A stretch of 64,000 bases of DNA from Candidatus Defluviilinea gracilis (lineage in GTDB: Bacteria > Chloroflexota > Anaerolineae > Anaerolineales > Villigracilaceae): NCBI GenBank assembly GCA_016716235.1, contig JADJWS010000002.1, forward strand, positions 1 through 64,000. The letters run 5' to 3'. Below, piece by piece: positions 17,376 to 25,557 of the stretch. Every line of letters begins with the position of its first letter. Position 1 is the stretch's first letter. The position numbers were made by a program, and so were the translations under genes. The notes beneath the pieces were generated by a model, which saw only the letters and a list, made by a program, of their open reading frames with translations, was not told the DNA's origin and searched no databases.

Positions 17376-18428
17376 ATGAAAAAATTGTTGCCAATTATCG
17401 CCCTCTTGTTGTTGGTGTCCGCCTGCGCCGCGCCTGCGACACAATCCGCGCCGACGCAGGCGCCAGTGGTGGAGTCGCCTCCCGCAACGGCGACCCAGCC
17501 GCCCGTCGAGAATGAAGCGGCTGTTCCCGTCACAGAAGATTACGCCATCTTCTCGATCAACGTGCAGGATTTTTCGCATCCCGCTGAATCTGCCGCAGTG
17601 TTGAATCACATCATTGACTTGCACGAAGAATTGAACGTGCCAGTGGATGTCTATCTCACCGATGTGATGGCAAAGATTTATGCCGAACAATATCCCGACT
17701 TGTTGGCGCGTCTGAAAACATCGCCCGTTGTTGCTGTCTCGTATCATTATCGCGCGCCGCGACCGTATGCCAACAATTACGATTGGCTCGGCTTGAGCAC
17801 GATGAGCGCCGACGAGTTGTATCAAACGGTGATGCGTTACGAAACGCGCGAGGTTGATCCTGTGACGGGGCAAACAACGGATGCGGCGGGCGGTTATCAA
17901 TACGTGGCGGACATGATCGGGTATGCGCCGTACGCGGCGTCGTCCATTGCGGACTCGGCGGAAATTGACAGCGCGATCTTACAAGTGTTCGACGAACTCG
18001 GCGCGCAGATGACGGTGGTGCATGGGCGCGCGTTGAATCTTGGCGACGTGAAAAAAGGTTTGCCGATCCGACCCGAACATTACGATTACAAATTGTTTGA
18101 ATTCATCGGGCAGGACGCGGTCGCGAGTTTTGAGTCCGCGCTCACGCAGGCGCATCAATCGGGCGGCGTCGCGCCGTATTTCGTCGGCGTGAAGATGCAC
18201 GATAACGATTTCTTCGCAACAAAATCCGCGTGGCTCACCGTCTATGTCGATGGCGGCAAACGCCCGAACTGGGACACGTCGCTCGCCGCGCCGCTACTCT
18301 CACAACCCGAACAAGATGCGATGTGGGCGATGTATGAACAAACCGTTCGTTATGTCGCGTCGCAAATGGATCGCGTGACGCCAGTGAATATTCCGATGGT
18401 TTTGGAAATGTTGAAATACCTACACTAA
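17376..18428 (+). CDS. Lipoprotein with a deacetylase-like (NodB-type) extracellular domain, uncertain
   Basis: Start ATG 17376 has AGGAG 8 nt upstream. MKKLLPIIALLLLVSACAAP is a lipoprotein signal with lipobox VSAC, followed by an Ala/Pro/Thr tether. The 300-residue domain (AIFSINVQDFSHP, VYLTDVMAKIYAEQYPDLL, SPVVAVSYHYRAPRPY) resembles polysaccharide-deacetylase superfamily TIM-like barrels, but I see no certain catalytic Asp-His-His set. It would be exported and lipid-anchored. The next gene, 12 bp downstream, encodes a second lipoprotein with a similar layout, so the two probably work together. Enzyme activity is not established. Confidence 0.6.
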   Translation: MKKLLPIIALLLLVSACAAPATQSAPTQAPVVESPPATATQPPVENEAAVPVTEDYAIFSINVQDFSHPAESAAVLNHIIDLHEELNVPVDVYLTDVMAKIYAEQYPDLLARLKTSPVVAVSYHYRAPRPYANNYDWLGLSTMSADELYQTVMRYETREVDPVTGQTTDAAGGYQYVADMIGYAPYAASSIADSAEIDSAILQVFDELGAQMTVVHGRALNLGDVKKGLPIRPEHYDYKLFEFIGQDAVASFESALTQAHQSGGVAPYFVGVKMHDNDFFATKSAWLTVYVDGGKRPNWDTSLAAPLLSQPEQDAMWAMYEQTVRYVASQMDRVTPVNIPMVLEMLKYLH

Positions 18429-18440
18429 AAAGGATTTCCC

Positions 18441-19349
18441 ATGAAAAGACTTTTCACCCTCGTAATCGGATTTCTTCTTTTGACGGCGTGTGTGACAGCC
18501 CCATCAGCGCCTCAGACCCAGCCTCCGCCTGATTCAGTTTCCCCAACCGAATCTCAGCCCACGCTTTCCCCCGCGCCTGAGGCATCTGGCACAACCCTCT
18601 ACCTCTCCGCCACCTTGCACATCGAATCGAAGTTTGACTCATGGCCCGCAGACACCGAATCCTTCCTCAACTTCCTCCAACAAACAACCGATGCGGGCAT
18701 CCGCTGGTCCATCGGCGGCGACATTGGCTGGCTCGAGTCCGCGGACAATGCGCAGGAGATCGTGCAACGTTCCGCGGCAATGGGCGCGCAATGGGACAAT
18801 CACGCGCACAGCCCGAACGACTTGGGGAAGATCGCGTCCATTCTCTCTTCGTGGGGCGTCACGCCAACGGGCGTCGTCAGTGGATTCTTGATTCAAGACT
18901 TCGACGGCTTGCAGTCGAGTTACGCGTACCAAGGAAATTCGTGGTCGCCATCCGTGATTTGGGGCGGGGTGGTTTGCCCGGGACATAAAGAGGGATGCGA
19001 TGATCTCTCTGTAAGTTTATATCGCCCCACGAGCAGTTCGCAATTTGAAGTCCATGACCCGAGTGGGAAATTGATCAAGCTCGGCGGAGGAAGCCACCAG
19101 TTGGCAGACGCTGAAGCTCTCGCCGCGCAAATTGCGCAAGGACAGCATCCGTATCCCGTGATCGGGTACACCATCATGGTCGAGCCTGAGACGTTGCGCA
19201 TCTCAACGTCTGCTACCGATGATGTCAATGTGATTTTGGCTTTTGTCGAGCGCATGAACGCGTATCCGTTCGTCCGCTGGGCGACGATTGCCGAAACCGC
19301 GCAAGCATGGACTGACGCGGGCGAGGTCGCGTTTCAGATCAACGAATAA
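18441..19349 (+). CDS. Second lipoprotein of the pair, deacetylase-like domain, uncertain
   Basis: MKRLFTLVIGFLLLTACVTAP is a lipoprotein signal with lipobox LTAC, then a Pro/Ser/Thr tether to about residue 50. The domain has LYLSATLHIESKFDSWP, a GIRWSIGGDIGWLE strand and WDNHAHSPNDLGKI, which recalls the His-rich motif of NodB-like deacetylases. It ends with WATIAETAQAW. Stop at 19349. It is the same size and style as its upstream neighbour and likely arose by an old duplication or acts with it. No regulatory site was seen between them. Function inferred only at fold level. Confidence 0.6.
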   Translation: MKRLFTLVIGFLLLTACVTAPSAPQTQPPPDSVSPTESQPTLSPAPEASGTTLYLSATLHIESKFDSWPADTESFLNFLQQTTDAGIRWSIGGDIGWLESADNAQEIVQRSAAMGAQWDNHAHSPNDLGKIASILSSWGVTPTGVVSGFLIQDFDGLQSSYAYQGNSWSPSVIWGGVVCPGHKEGCDDLSVSLYRPTSSSQFEVHDPSGKLIKLGGGSHQLADAEALAAQIAQGQHPYPVIGYTIMVEPETLRISTSATDDVNVILAFVERMNAYPFVRWATIAETAQAWTDAGEVAFQINE

Positions 19350-19352
19350 GAT

Positions 19353-19398
19353 AGGACTTACGCAATTGAACCTGTTGCGCCGCAGTGCAACTGCTCGC
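19353..19398. repeat. ~80-bp palindromic element, partial copy (A1)
   Basis: AGGACTTACGCAATTGAACC followed by TGTTGCGCCGCAGTGCAACTG matches one end of the element seen in full at 20801, 25447, 31476 and 42710. Here the other half is missing. Confidence 0.7.
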
Positions 19399-19420
19399 TA
19401 ATTGCTAAACTCCTGAAAAT

Positions 19421-19450
19421 AAAACGACTTCCGCGAGGAAGTCGTTTTTA
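19421..19450. terminator. Bidirectional terminator between convergent genes
   Basis: AAAACGACTTCC and GGAAGTCGTTTTT pair around GCGA. It lies between the second lipoprotein (plus) and the LysM protein (minus). Confidence 0.85.
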
Positions 19451-19465
19451 TGTTCGTGTTTACAT

Positions 19466-20626
19466 TTACGGATTCGGCGTTCCCTGCACCGCCACGCCAA
19501 CCCACGTAAACCCGCGTTTCTCGCTAACCGCACCAGCCGAAACCCACACGGGCTGACCTTGCTCGTCCACGCCGTTCTGGCGGACGGTTGTTACCCACCA
19601 TTGGATCAAGTGTGCAAGATTATCGTTCGGGCGGAAGGATGTGGGAACGATGAATTTCGTATCCGTCACATATTCGGTGATGCGCAATTCGCCTGTGGTC
19701 ACATCTTCGATGATGACCTGATATCGTTCGTTATCGCGCAATGTTCCCACAGACGCCCACTGCAAGGTGACCACATCGTTGGCAAGGGTGAACGCCGCGC
19801 CGTTGGCGGGGAGGAGCAGGCTCGGGGCGGGATAAGGAGGCGGAAGCGTCGCAGTAGGAGTGGGTCCCGGTGTGGCGAATCGGGCGCATAAGGGGATCAC
19901 CAGGGTTGTCCCAAGTAATACATTGTCCGATGCCAGTCCGTTGTAAAATTTGATCGCATCCTGTGGGACGTTGTAGTTGAGGGAGATCGTTGAAAGGGTG
20001 TCGTTTGCCTGCACGGTGTAGAGAGCCGTTTCGCAGGCTTGGAAGGTTTGCGTTGCTTCGTTTGGAATATTGGTAGGCGGCGGCGCGGGCGTTGCCGTTG
20101 GGTAGGGAATTTTCAAGGGTTGCCCAACCGAAATCAAACATTCCGATGATAGTTGGTTGGTGATAATAATACTTTGCACTGAAACCTTGAACGTTGCCGC
20201 AATGACGCCGCAGGTTTCACCCTGACGCACGGTGTAGTCGAATGGCGGCAGGGGTGTTTCAGTCGGGATGGGCGTTCCCGTTGGGAGTTCCGTCACTGTG
20301 GGCGTGATGGTTGCGGTGGCGGTCGTTGTGCCTTCGGCTGTCGGAGTCACAAGCGATGCGCCGGTCGCGCCGGATTGCAACAGGGCATAGATTGCGACAG
20401 CGCCGATCGCCAGCACAATGACAATCGCGGCAAGCGCGGCGGGCAGGCTGAGCGTGATCTCAGGCATGCGGCTGGCTTGAACAACCGTTTCGGCTTTCTT
20501 GGCTTTGGTTGCGGCTTTGGCGGTGAGTTCTGTCCCGCACACGAGACAACGCGTGGCGTTTTCACTTAAGCGCGTTCCGCAGGTGGGGCAGACTTGTGAT
20601 TTTTGGGGTGAAGGTTCTTGAAGCAT
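19466..20626 (-). CDS. Zinc-ribbon, single-TM, double-LysM surface protein
   Basis: Start ATG 20626 (MLQEPSPQKSQVCPTCG) is chosen because a TATAAT box lies 10 nt upstream and the longer frame is unlike protein. Residues about 10-35 hold two CxxC knuckles (CPTCGTRL, CLVCGTEL), cytosolic. A TM helix (LAAIVIVLAIGAVAIYALL) leads to a Thr/Pro linker, then LysM 1 (YTVRQGETCGVIAATFKVSV) and LysM 2 (YTVQANDTLSTISLNYNVP), which bind peptidoglycan or other glycans. A C-terminal Ig-like domain (PSLLLPANGAAFTL ... LIQWWVTTVRQNG) completes it. It probably links the envelope to a cytosolic partner. Confidence 0.82.
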   Translation of the reverse strand: MLQEPSPQKSQVCPTCGTRLSENATRCLVCGTELTAKAATKAKKAETVVQASRMPEITLSLPAALAAIVIVLAIGAVAIYALLQSGATGASLVTPTAEGTTTATATITPTVTELPTGTPIPTETPLPPFDYTVRQGETCGVIAATFKVSVQSIIITNQLSSECLISVGQPLKIPYPTATPAPPPTNIPNEATQTFQACETALYTVQANDTLSTISLNYNVPQDAIKFYNGLASDNVLLGTTLVIPLCARFATPGPTPTATLPPPYPAPSLLLPANGAAFTLANDVVTLQWASVGTLRDNERYQVIIEDVTTGELRITEYVTDTKFIVPTSFRPNDNLAHLIQWWVTTVRQNGVDEQGQPVWVSAGAVSEKRGFTWVGVAVQGTPNP

Positions 20627-20642
20627 ACGGGCGGGAATTATA
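20627..20642 (-). promoter_or_regulatory. -10 box very close to the LysM gene start
   Basis: TATAAT on the minus strand (20637-20642) lies 10 nt before ATG 20626, and there is no Shine-Dalgarno between them. A very short leader of about 3-4 nt is predicted. No good -35 was seen. Confidence 0.45.
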
Positions 20643-20769
20643 CCATCTAACGTTTTTCGAGATTTTGAACCGTTATCCGCAGTTAAAGTTGCTTTGACTA
20701 TCGTCAATGCGACATTTTGCAAGTTAAGAACTTAAACGAGCGCTCCTGCCATACCTGATTGAGCCGCGG

Positions 20770-20792
20770 AGACACCGAGTCGCGGAGTTTTT
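20770..20792. repeat. Dispersed motif GACACCGAGTCGCGGAGTTTTT (copy 2)
   Basis: Matches 1951-1973 with one difference. It lies immediately before the palindromic element A2. Confidence 0.55.
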
Positions 20793-20800
20793 CACCGGCT

Positions 20801-20880
20801 CAGGACTTACGCAATTGGCGGGCAGTTGCACTGCCGCCGCAGTGCAACTACGGCGCAACAGGTTCAACCGCAGATGTCCT
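20801..20880. repeat. ~80-bp palindromic element (A2)
   Basis: It starts CAGGACTTACGCAATTGGCG and ends ACAGGTTCAACCGCAGATGTCC, with an internal GCAGTTGCACTGCC hairpin. The rest of the 20627-21163 spacer holds a CGAGATACATCTCG hairpin near 20970 and no gene. Confidence 0.75.
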
Positions 20881-21121
20881 ATGGCTTTATTTCGGCAGGC
20901 TCAATACAAGGTCTCTGTGTCCCCATGTCTTAGTGTGCGATCTCTATTGTGTAAGGTGAGTTAATGACTCCTGTAATCCGAGATACATCTCGCCTTTCAG
21001 GTTATTCTTGAGCAAGAGCGACATGAGTATCGCGTTATGGGGATCAGGCTGGCTTCAACTGCATAACATCAGTTAATGAAACTGCGGCTGTTCGATTTGC
21101 TTGACAGATCGCGCTGAACGC

Positions 21122-21161
21122 ATTCGTTGGCGCGGCAGTCGTGACTGCCGCGCCAACGAAT
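21122..21161 (-). terminator. Long hairpin after the aminotransferase gene
   Basis: ATTCGTTGGCGCGGCAGTC and GACTGCCGCGCCAACGAAT are perfectly complementary around GT, 3 bp after the stop of the minus-strand aminotransferase. The stem is very strong, but the U-tract is poor. Confidence 0.65.
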
Positions 21162-21163
21162 AT

Positions 21164-22492
21164 TTACCTTAACCCCTGTTCTTTCTCCGCCATCGTTACG
21201 GCTTCCTCGAAGATGGTAAGTCCCTCATCTGCCTCCTTCTTGGTGATGCACAACGGCGGCGCAAAGCGCATGGTGGACCTGCCGCACCCGAGCGTGAGCA
21301 AGCCATGTTCGAAGGCGGTATGCTCGATCATGTTGCGGATTTCCTCGTTGGGTTCTTTCGTATTCTTGTCTTTCACGAACTCCACGCCGATCATTAGCCC
21401 CTTGCCGCGCACATCGCCAATGGACGTGTGCCGAGCCTGAATTTCTTCCAGCGCGTCTTTCATGTAGTCGCCCACCTCCGCCGCGTTGGCGAGGTATTTT
21501 TCTTCGAGCAGATCAATGGTTGCAAGCGACGCGGCGCAAGCGATGGGGTTCCCGCCATACGTGTTGCCGTGAGTCCCTTTGGGCCACGTCATTACTGATT
21601 CGCGCGCAATACACGCGCCCAGCGGCAGACCCGAAGCGATTCCCTTTGCGGAGACAACGATGTCCGGTTCCACATCCCAGTGTTCGATTGCCCACCATTT
21701 ACCCGTGCGCCCCATGCCGCTTTGCACCTCGTCCACGATGAGCAGGATTCCATATTTATCGCACAACTTCCGCAACGCGGGGAAAAATCCATCCGGTGGG
21801 ACGACGTAACCGCCCTCGCCCTGGATCGGCTCCACGAGAACGCCGGCGATCTCATCGCCGGGCACATTGTGCGCGATGATCTCCTCTTCGATGAAGCGCA
21901 CGCAAGTTTCGCCGTAATCCTCGCCCATCTTGCGGTGCAGGATCGGTCGATATTCATCGGGAAATGGCACATGCGTCACGCCAGGCATGAGCGGATAAAA
22001 CCCGCGATGATAATGCGGCTTGCTGGCGGTGAACGATACCGACCCCATCGTGCGTCCGTGGAACGCGCCGAAGAAACCGATGAAGTTGTGCCGCTTGGTG
22101 TGATACTTTGCCAGTTTGATCGCGGTCTCCACTGCTTCGGTCCCCGAATTGGTGAGAAATGTTTTTGCATGTTCTTCAAACGGCGCGATCTCGTCCAGTT
22201 TTTCGCTTAGGCGCACCCAACCCTCGTGATAAAAGTCGGACGAGATGTGCAGAAAATTTTCGGCGGCGTCCTTCACCGCTTTGACAACTTTCGGGTGTGA
22301 ATGTCCCGTGGATAACACCGCAATGCCCGCCATCATATCAATGAAGCGGTTGCCGTCGGCGTCCCATACTTCCACGCCTTTGCCGTGATCCATCACCAGC
22401 GGATACGCGCGCGGGTACGACGATGAGACGACCTTCTGGTCTCTCTCCAGCATTGCCTTGGCTTTCGGACCAGGCAGATTCAATTTTTTCAT
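21164..22492 (-). CDS. Class III PLP aminotransferase (4-aminobutyrate/acetylornithine type)
   Basis: AAGGAG precedes ATG 22492. The 442-residue protein has the fold-type I PLP features: TNSGTEAVETAIKLA for phosphate binding, FFGAFHGRTMG, the Asp of LIVDEVQSGMGRTG, and the Schiff-base Lys in VSAKGIASGLPLG. GNPIACAASLATIDLL follows. It transfers an amino group from an omega-amino acid (GABA, ornithine or similar) to 2-oxoglutarate. The exact substrate cannot be read from sequence; the 442-residue length and the STGHSHPKVVKAVKD region fit the GabT-like branch. It is a single-gene unit between hairpins on both sides. Confidence 0.9.
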   Translation of the reverse strand: MKKLNLPGPKAKAMLERDQKVVSSSYPRAYPLVMDHGKGVEVWDADGNRFIDMMAGIAVLSTGHSHPKVVKAVKDAAENFLHISSDFYHEGWVRLSEKLDEIAPFEEHAKTFLTNSGTEAVETAIKLAKYHTKRHNFIGFFGAFHGRTMGSVSFTASKPHYHRGFYPLMPGVTHVPFPDEYRPILHRKMGEDYGETCVRFIEEEIIAHNVPGDEIAGVLVEPIQGEGGYVVPPDGFFPALRKLCDKYGILLIVDEVQSGMGRTGKWWAIEHWDVEPDIVVSAKGIASGLPLGACIARESVMTWPKGTHGNTYGGNPIACAASLATIDLLEEKYLANAAEVGDYMKDALEEIQARHTSIGDVRGKGLMIGVEFVKDKNTKEPNEEIRNMIEHTAFEHGLLTLGCGRSTMRFAPPLCITKKEADEGLTIFEEAVTMAEKEQGLR

Positions 22493-22515
22493 TACGAACT
22501 CCTTAGTGGATGAAC

Positions 22516-22567
22516 GTCCCGCAGGTTTATTTGGATGGATTACGTTTTACGAGAAAACCTGCGGGAC
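22516..22567. repeat. Split inverted repeat upstream of the aminotransferase
   Basis: GTCCCGCAGGTTT (22516-22528) and AAACCTGCGGGAC (22555-22567) flank a 26-bp spacer just upstream of the Shine-Dalgarno. A second hairpin, GACTCAGGTCAGCCTGAGTC, lies near 22597. Confidence 0.55.
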
Positions 22568-22703
22568 TATGATAGGCGGATAGAAAACAACGCGTCAGAC
22601 TCAGGTCAGCCTGAGTCGCCCATGGACAATGTTTCCCCATCCCGGTCCGCGGTCCACCATTTTGTGATCAGCCACAAAGGGGCTGTCACGCAGATCCGAC
22701 TCT

Positions 22704-23654
22704 TCATGCCACCCTTGCCATTTCATTGCTTCGTTTGAAGCGCGCCCATGCGAGCGCGCCCAGCAAACCCACATCATCGCCGAGCGCGGCTTTGGCAATG
22801 ACTAAGTCATCCAAATAATGCGGATGAAACGTATGCTCGCGCAAACTTTTTTCAAACGGCTTGAACAACAGATCGCCCACCTGTGAAACGCCTCCGCCAA
22901 AAATTACAATGGACGGATCGAAGATGGCGAGATAATTCGCAACTGCAATGCCGAGATAATGTCCCGCGCGCGCAAAGGCTGAAACAGCGAGCGAGTCGCC
23001 TGCAAGCGCCGCCTCCGCTATCTGTTTGGCGGTCAGCTGTCCCTGCGAAGGAAGCGAGGAACTTACTCCTGCTTGAATTTGTTCCATCGTATGTCGCGCG
23101 ATGGCAGTCCCCGATGAAAATGATTCCACATGTCCGTTTTTGCCGCATCCGCACGGCGGACCGTCCGGGTCGATGATCATGTGACCGAGTTCGGTTGCGA
23201 GTCCGTGAAAGCCTTGCAAGAGCGCGTCGTTGCAGATCACGCCGCCGCCGACGCCCGTGCTGATGGTGAGATAAACGAGGTTGTGATGACCCTTGCCCGC
23301 GCCGAACGTCCATTCGCCGAAACCCGCCATGTTCGCGTCGTTGTCGAGGTGCACCGGCACGCCGAAACGCGCGGAGAGTTTTTGCGCCAGCGGAAAATTT
23401 CGCCACTCGGGAATGTTCGGAGTGGCGAGGATGGTTCCTGTATACGGATCAAGCGGACCGGGGGACGCAACGCCCATCGAAGTGACGTTGGGGTCCCACA
23501 CATTTTCGATCGCTTGCACGAGGCGATCGAACACGCCGGGCTCATGCGCGTTCGTGCGCGCGCGATAACGAGCAATGGGTGTGATGCTTTCAGAGTTGTA
23601 TGATGCGGTGCGGATGTGCGTCCCGCCGAGGTCTACGGCTATCGTGAGTGACAT
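22704..23654 (-). CDS. ROK-family sugar kinase (glucokinase-like)
   Basis: The 316-residue protein starts MSLTIAVDLGGTHIRTASYN with the ATP-binding DxGGT loop. Further ROK features are HLDNDANMAGFGEW, the second phosphate loop STGVGGGVI, the catalytic-Asp region, GHMIIDPDGP and the zinc-binding CGCGKNGHVE. ROK kinases phosphorylate glucose or related hexoses with ATP and feed the glycolysis genes found at 25-37 kb. Start 23654 is chosen because TATAAT lies 7 nt upstream, so an upstream ATG would overlap the -10 box. No Shine-Dalgarno is present. Confidence 0.88.
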   Translation of the reverse strand: MSLTIAVDLGGTHIRTASYNSESITPIARYRARTNAHEPGVFDRLVQAIENVWDPNVTSMGVASPGPLDPYTGTILATPNIPEWRNFPLAQKLSARFGVPVHLDNDANMAGFGEWTFGAGKGHHNLVYLTISTGVGGGVICNDALLQGFHGLATELGHMIIDPDGPPCGCGKNGHVESFSSGTAIARHTMEQIQAGVSSSLPSQGQLTAKQIAEAALAGDSLAVSAFARAGHYLGIAVANYLAIFDPSIVIFGGGVSQVGDLLFKPFEKSLREHTFHPHYLDDLVIAKAALGDDVGLLGALAWARFKRSNEMARVA

Positions 23655-23667
23655 GGGGGTCATTATA
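23655..23667 (-). promoter_or_regulatory. TATAAT box 7 nt before the ROK kinase start
   Basis: TATAAT on the minus strand (23662-23667) leaves 7 nt to ATG 23654. This predicts a leaderless transcript. No clear -35 element was seen. Confidence 0.55.
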
Positions 23668-23717
23668 ACCGAGCATCTACCAGCCTAAAGTTTCCGCATG
23701 ACTTGGGCAATCGCTTA

Positions 23718-23786
23718 CCGCGAAGAACGCTAAGAGCGCGAAGATTAAAAAGATTTTCTTGGCATTCTTCGCGCGCTTTGCGGTTA
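23718..23786. repeat. Dispersed palindrome CGAAGAACGCTAAGAGCGCGAAG (copy 1)
   Basis: CGCGAAGAACGC..GCGCGAAGA is mirrored by TCTTCGCGCGCTTTGCGG, forming an imperfect hairpin. A related copy is at 42559-42615. Confidence 0.55.
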
Positions 23787-23818
23787 ATGGGTCTCCCGTA
23801 ATTAACGGGAAAGAGCTT

Positions 23819-23925
23819 CACCACGAAGGGCACAAAGTCTTGCGCTGAGTTCGTCGAAGCGACACAAAGGCAAGAGCCTAGATTCCTTGGGTTTTCCTTT
23901 GTGACCGTCGTGTCCTTTGTGTTTG
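23819..23925. repeat. Dispersed palindrome CACGAAGGGCACAAAG ... CTTTGTGT (copy 1)
   Basis: The left arm CACGAAGGGCACAAAG and right arm CCTTTGTGACCGTCGTG pair over about 100 bp with an interior TTCGTCGAAGCGACACAAAGG. A second copy is at 37321-37425. The rest of the 23668-24015 spacer has no gene. Confidence 0.55.
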
Positions 23926-23980
23926 AAAAAAGGTTTCCCGTTAAAAACGGTAGAGCCCGGTTAATGAAAAATTGGCAGAG

Positions 23981-24015
23981 TTGACTCTGTTTTCCATCCC
24001 TGCTAGACTCGTTTC
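23981..24015 (+). promoter_or_regulatory. Sigma-70-like promoter of yvcK, leaderless geometry
   Basis: TTGACT (23981-23986), 17-bp spacer, TAGACT (24004-24009), then 6 nt to ATG 24016. No Shine-Dalgarno is available in the gap. Confidence 0.7.
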
Positions 24016-25347
24016 ATGCCAAACAAAAAGAACTCCCAGGTTACTCGCTTGCTCGAAGAGTTTCGAGAGATCGCCCGTTGGTTTGCGCCGGGGCTGGGAA
24101 TCAAACGTTGGTTCCTTTTTATCATGGCGGGTATCACACTGCTGGGGGTGGGGCTGGCCATGCTCCTGCTTGATCTCTATCGCACCGATTCAACCAACGA
24201 GACCCTCCTGGCGATCCTTTCATATGCCTCGCTTCGATTCTTGCCGCGTATTCTTCGTATTTTGGTGTTCGGCGGGATCGGCCTTTGGCTGGTGGGATAC
24301 GGCATCGTGCGACTCAACCGCTCGCTTCTTCGCCCTTACCTTCGGTCTGGTCGCATTTTGCTGAACGATTTGACCGACTTTCGCCGCCGCGAACGCGGAC
24401 CACGTATCGTTGCCGTCGGCGGCGGGCACGGGCTGGCATCCCTGCTTAGAGGTTTGAAAACGTGGACGCGGAATTTAACGGCGGTGGTCACAGTTGCAGA
24501 CGACGGCGGTTCGTCGGGTCGCCTCCGCGCAGATTTTGGGATTCTGCCTCCGGGCGATATCCGCAACTGTCTCGCCGCCCTTTCCAACGACGAGCAGATG
24601 CTCACGCAGTTGTTCCAATATCGCTTCAGCGGCGCGGGCGATCTGAGCGGTCATTCGTTTGGGAATTTATTTATCACCGCGCTGGCAGACATCACCGGCA
24701 GTTTCGAAGGCGCGGTTGAGGAATCGGGCAGGGTGCTTTCGGTGAGTGGGCGCGTGCTTCCATCGACACTGCATGACGTGAAACTGGTTGCGGATATGCA
24801 ATTGCCTCACACGATGAATCAAGTTCGGGTGGAGGGGGAGAGTCGCATCCCACAGATGGCGGGGCGCGTCAGCCGCATCTGGCTGGAACCGAACGACGCG
24901 CCGGCGTACCCGCCTGTGTTGAAAGCCATCCTCGGCGCAGATATGATCGTGATCGGACCCGGCAGTTTGTACACCAGCATTCTGCCCAACCTGCTCGTGC
25001 AAGACCTGCTGGGAGCCATTCGCGCCAGCCGCGCCGTCAAAGTGTATGTATGCAACCTTGCCACGCAAAGCGGCGAAACGGATTTGTTCTCATGCTACGA
25101 TCATGTCCGCGCGTTGGAGGAACATGTGGGCGATAACCTGTTCGATGTGGTATTGTGCAACAGTAATTACGAGGGCGCGCTCAACGAAGGCTCGCAATGG
25201 GTGAAAGCAGATGAAAAAATCCTCGCCGACGCGCGCGCCTTTTGCACCGACTTGATCCACGAAACGCAACCCTGGCGGCACGACTCATCCAAACTGGCTA
25301 CCGCGCTGAACGATGTGTTGGAAGAATACTCGAGCCCATTGGGCTGA
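24016..25347 (+). CDS. yvcK: YvcK/CofD-family protein with N-terminal membrane anchor
   Basis: YvcK-type proteins bind UDP-GlcNAc and coordinate central carbon flux with peptidoglycan synthesis (known for Bacillus and mycobacteria). The 443-residue protein has two N-terminal TM helices (FLFIMAGITLLGVGLAMLLL and ILVFGGIGLWLVGYGIV, about residues 35-100). The Rossmann-like core follows: IVAVGGGHGLASLLRGLK, VTVADDGGSSGRLR, PPGDIRNCLAAL, HSFGNLFITAL and GPGSLYTSILPNLLV. Typical YvcK proteins of Firmicutes are about 320 residues and lack the anchor. It precedes gapA, which fits a link to glycolysis. Confidence 0.9.
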   Translation: MPNKKNSQVTRLLEEFREIARWFAPGLGIKRWFLFIMAGITLLGVGLAMLLLDLYRTDSTNETLLAILSYASLRFLPRILRILVFGGIGLWLVGYGIVRLNRSLLRPYLRSGRILLNDLTDFRRRERGPRIVAVGGGHGLASLLRGLKTWTRNLTAVVTVADDGGSSGRLRADFGILPPGDIRNCLAALSNDEQMLTQLFQYRFSGAGDLSGHSFGNLFITALADITGSFEGAVEESGRVLSVSGRVLPSTLHDVKLVADMQLPHTMNQVRVEGESRIPQMAGRVSRIWLEPNDAPAYPPVLKAILGADMIVIGPGSLYTSILPNLLVQDLLGAIRASRAVKVYVCNLATQSGETDLFSCYDHVRALEEHVGDNLFDVVLCNSNYEGALNEGSQWVKADEKILADARAFCTDLIHETQPWRHDSSKLATALNDVLEEYSSPLG

Positions 25348-25446
25348 CGGTTACTTTCATCCTCGTTTCACTTCAAACTGTCACATCCCGCGCATTGTTC
25401 GTCTTGATCGAAATTTCTCTGTGATAAAATCTCATCGAAACAGATA

Positions 25447-25525
25447 CAGGACTTATGCGTTGGCGGGCAGTTGTACTGCCGCCGCAGTGCGACTGCGGCG
25501 CAACAGGTTCGCCTGCGTAAGTTCT
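25447..25525. repeat. ~80-bp palindromic element (A3), upstream of gapA
   Basis: AGGACTTATGCGTTGGCGGG at the left and CAACAGGTTCGCCTGCGTAAG at the right, with internal GCAGTTGTACTGC. It ends 32 bp before the gapA start, within the likely 5' leader, so it could affect gapA mRNA stability or initiation. Confidence 0.75.
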
Positions 25526-25557
25526 AAGATATCAAATATCATTTTCGGAGGATTGAA

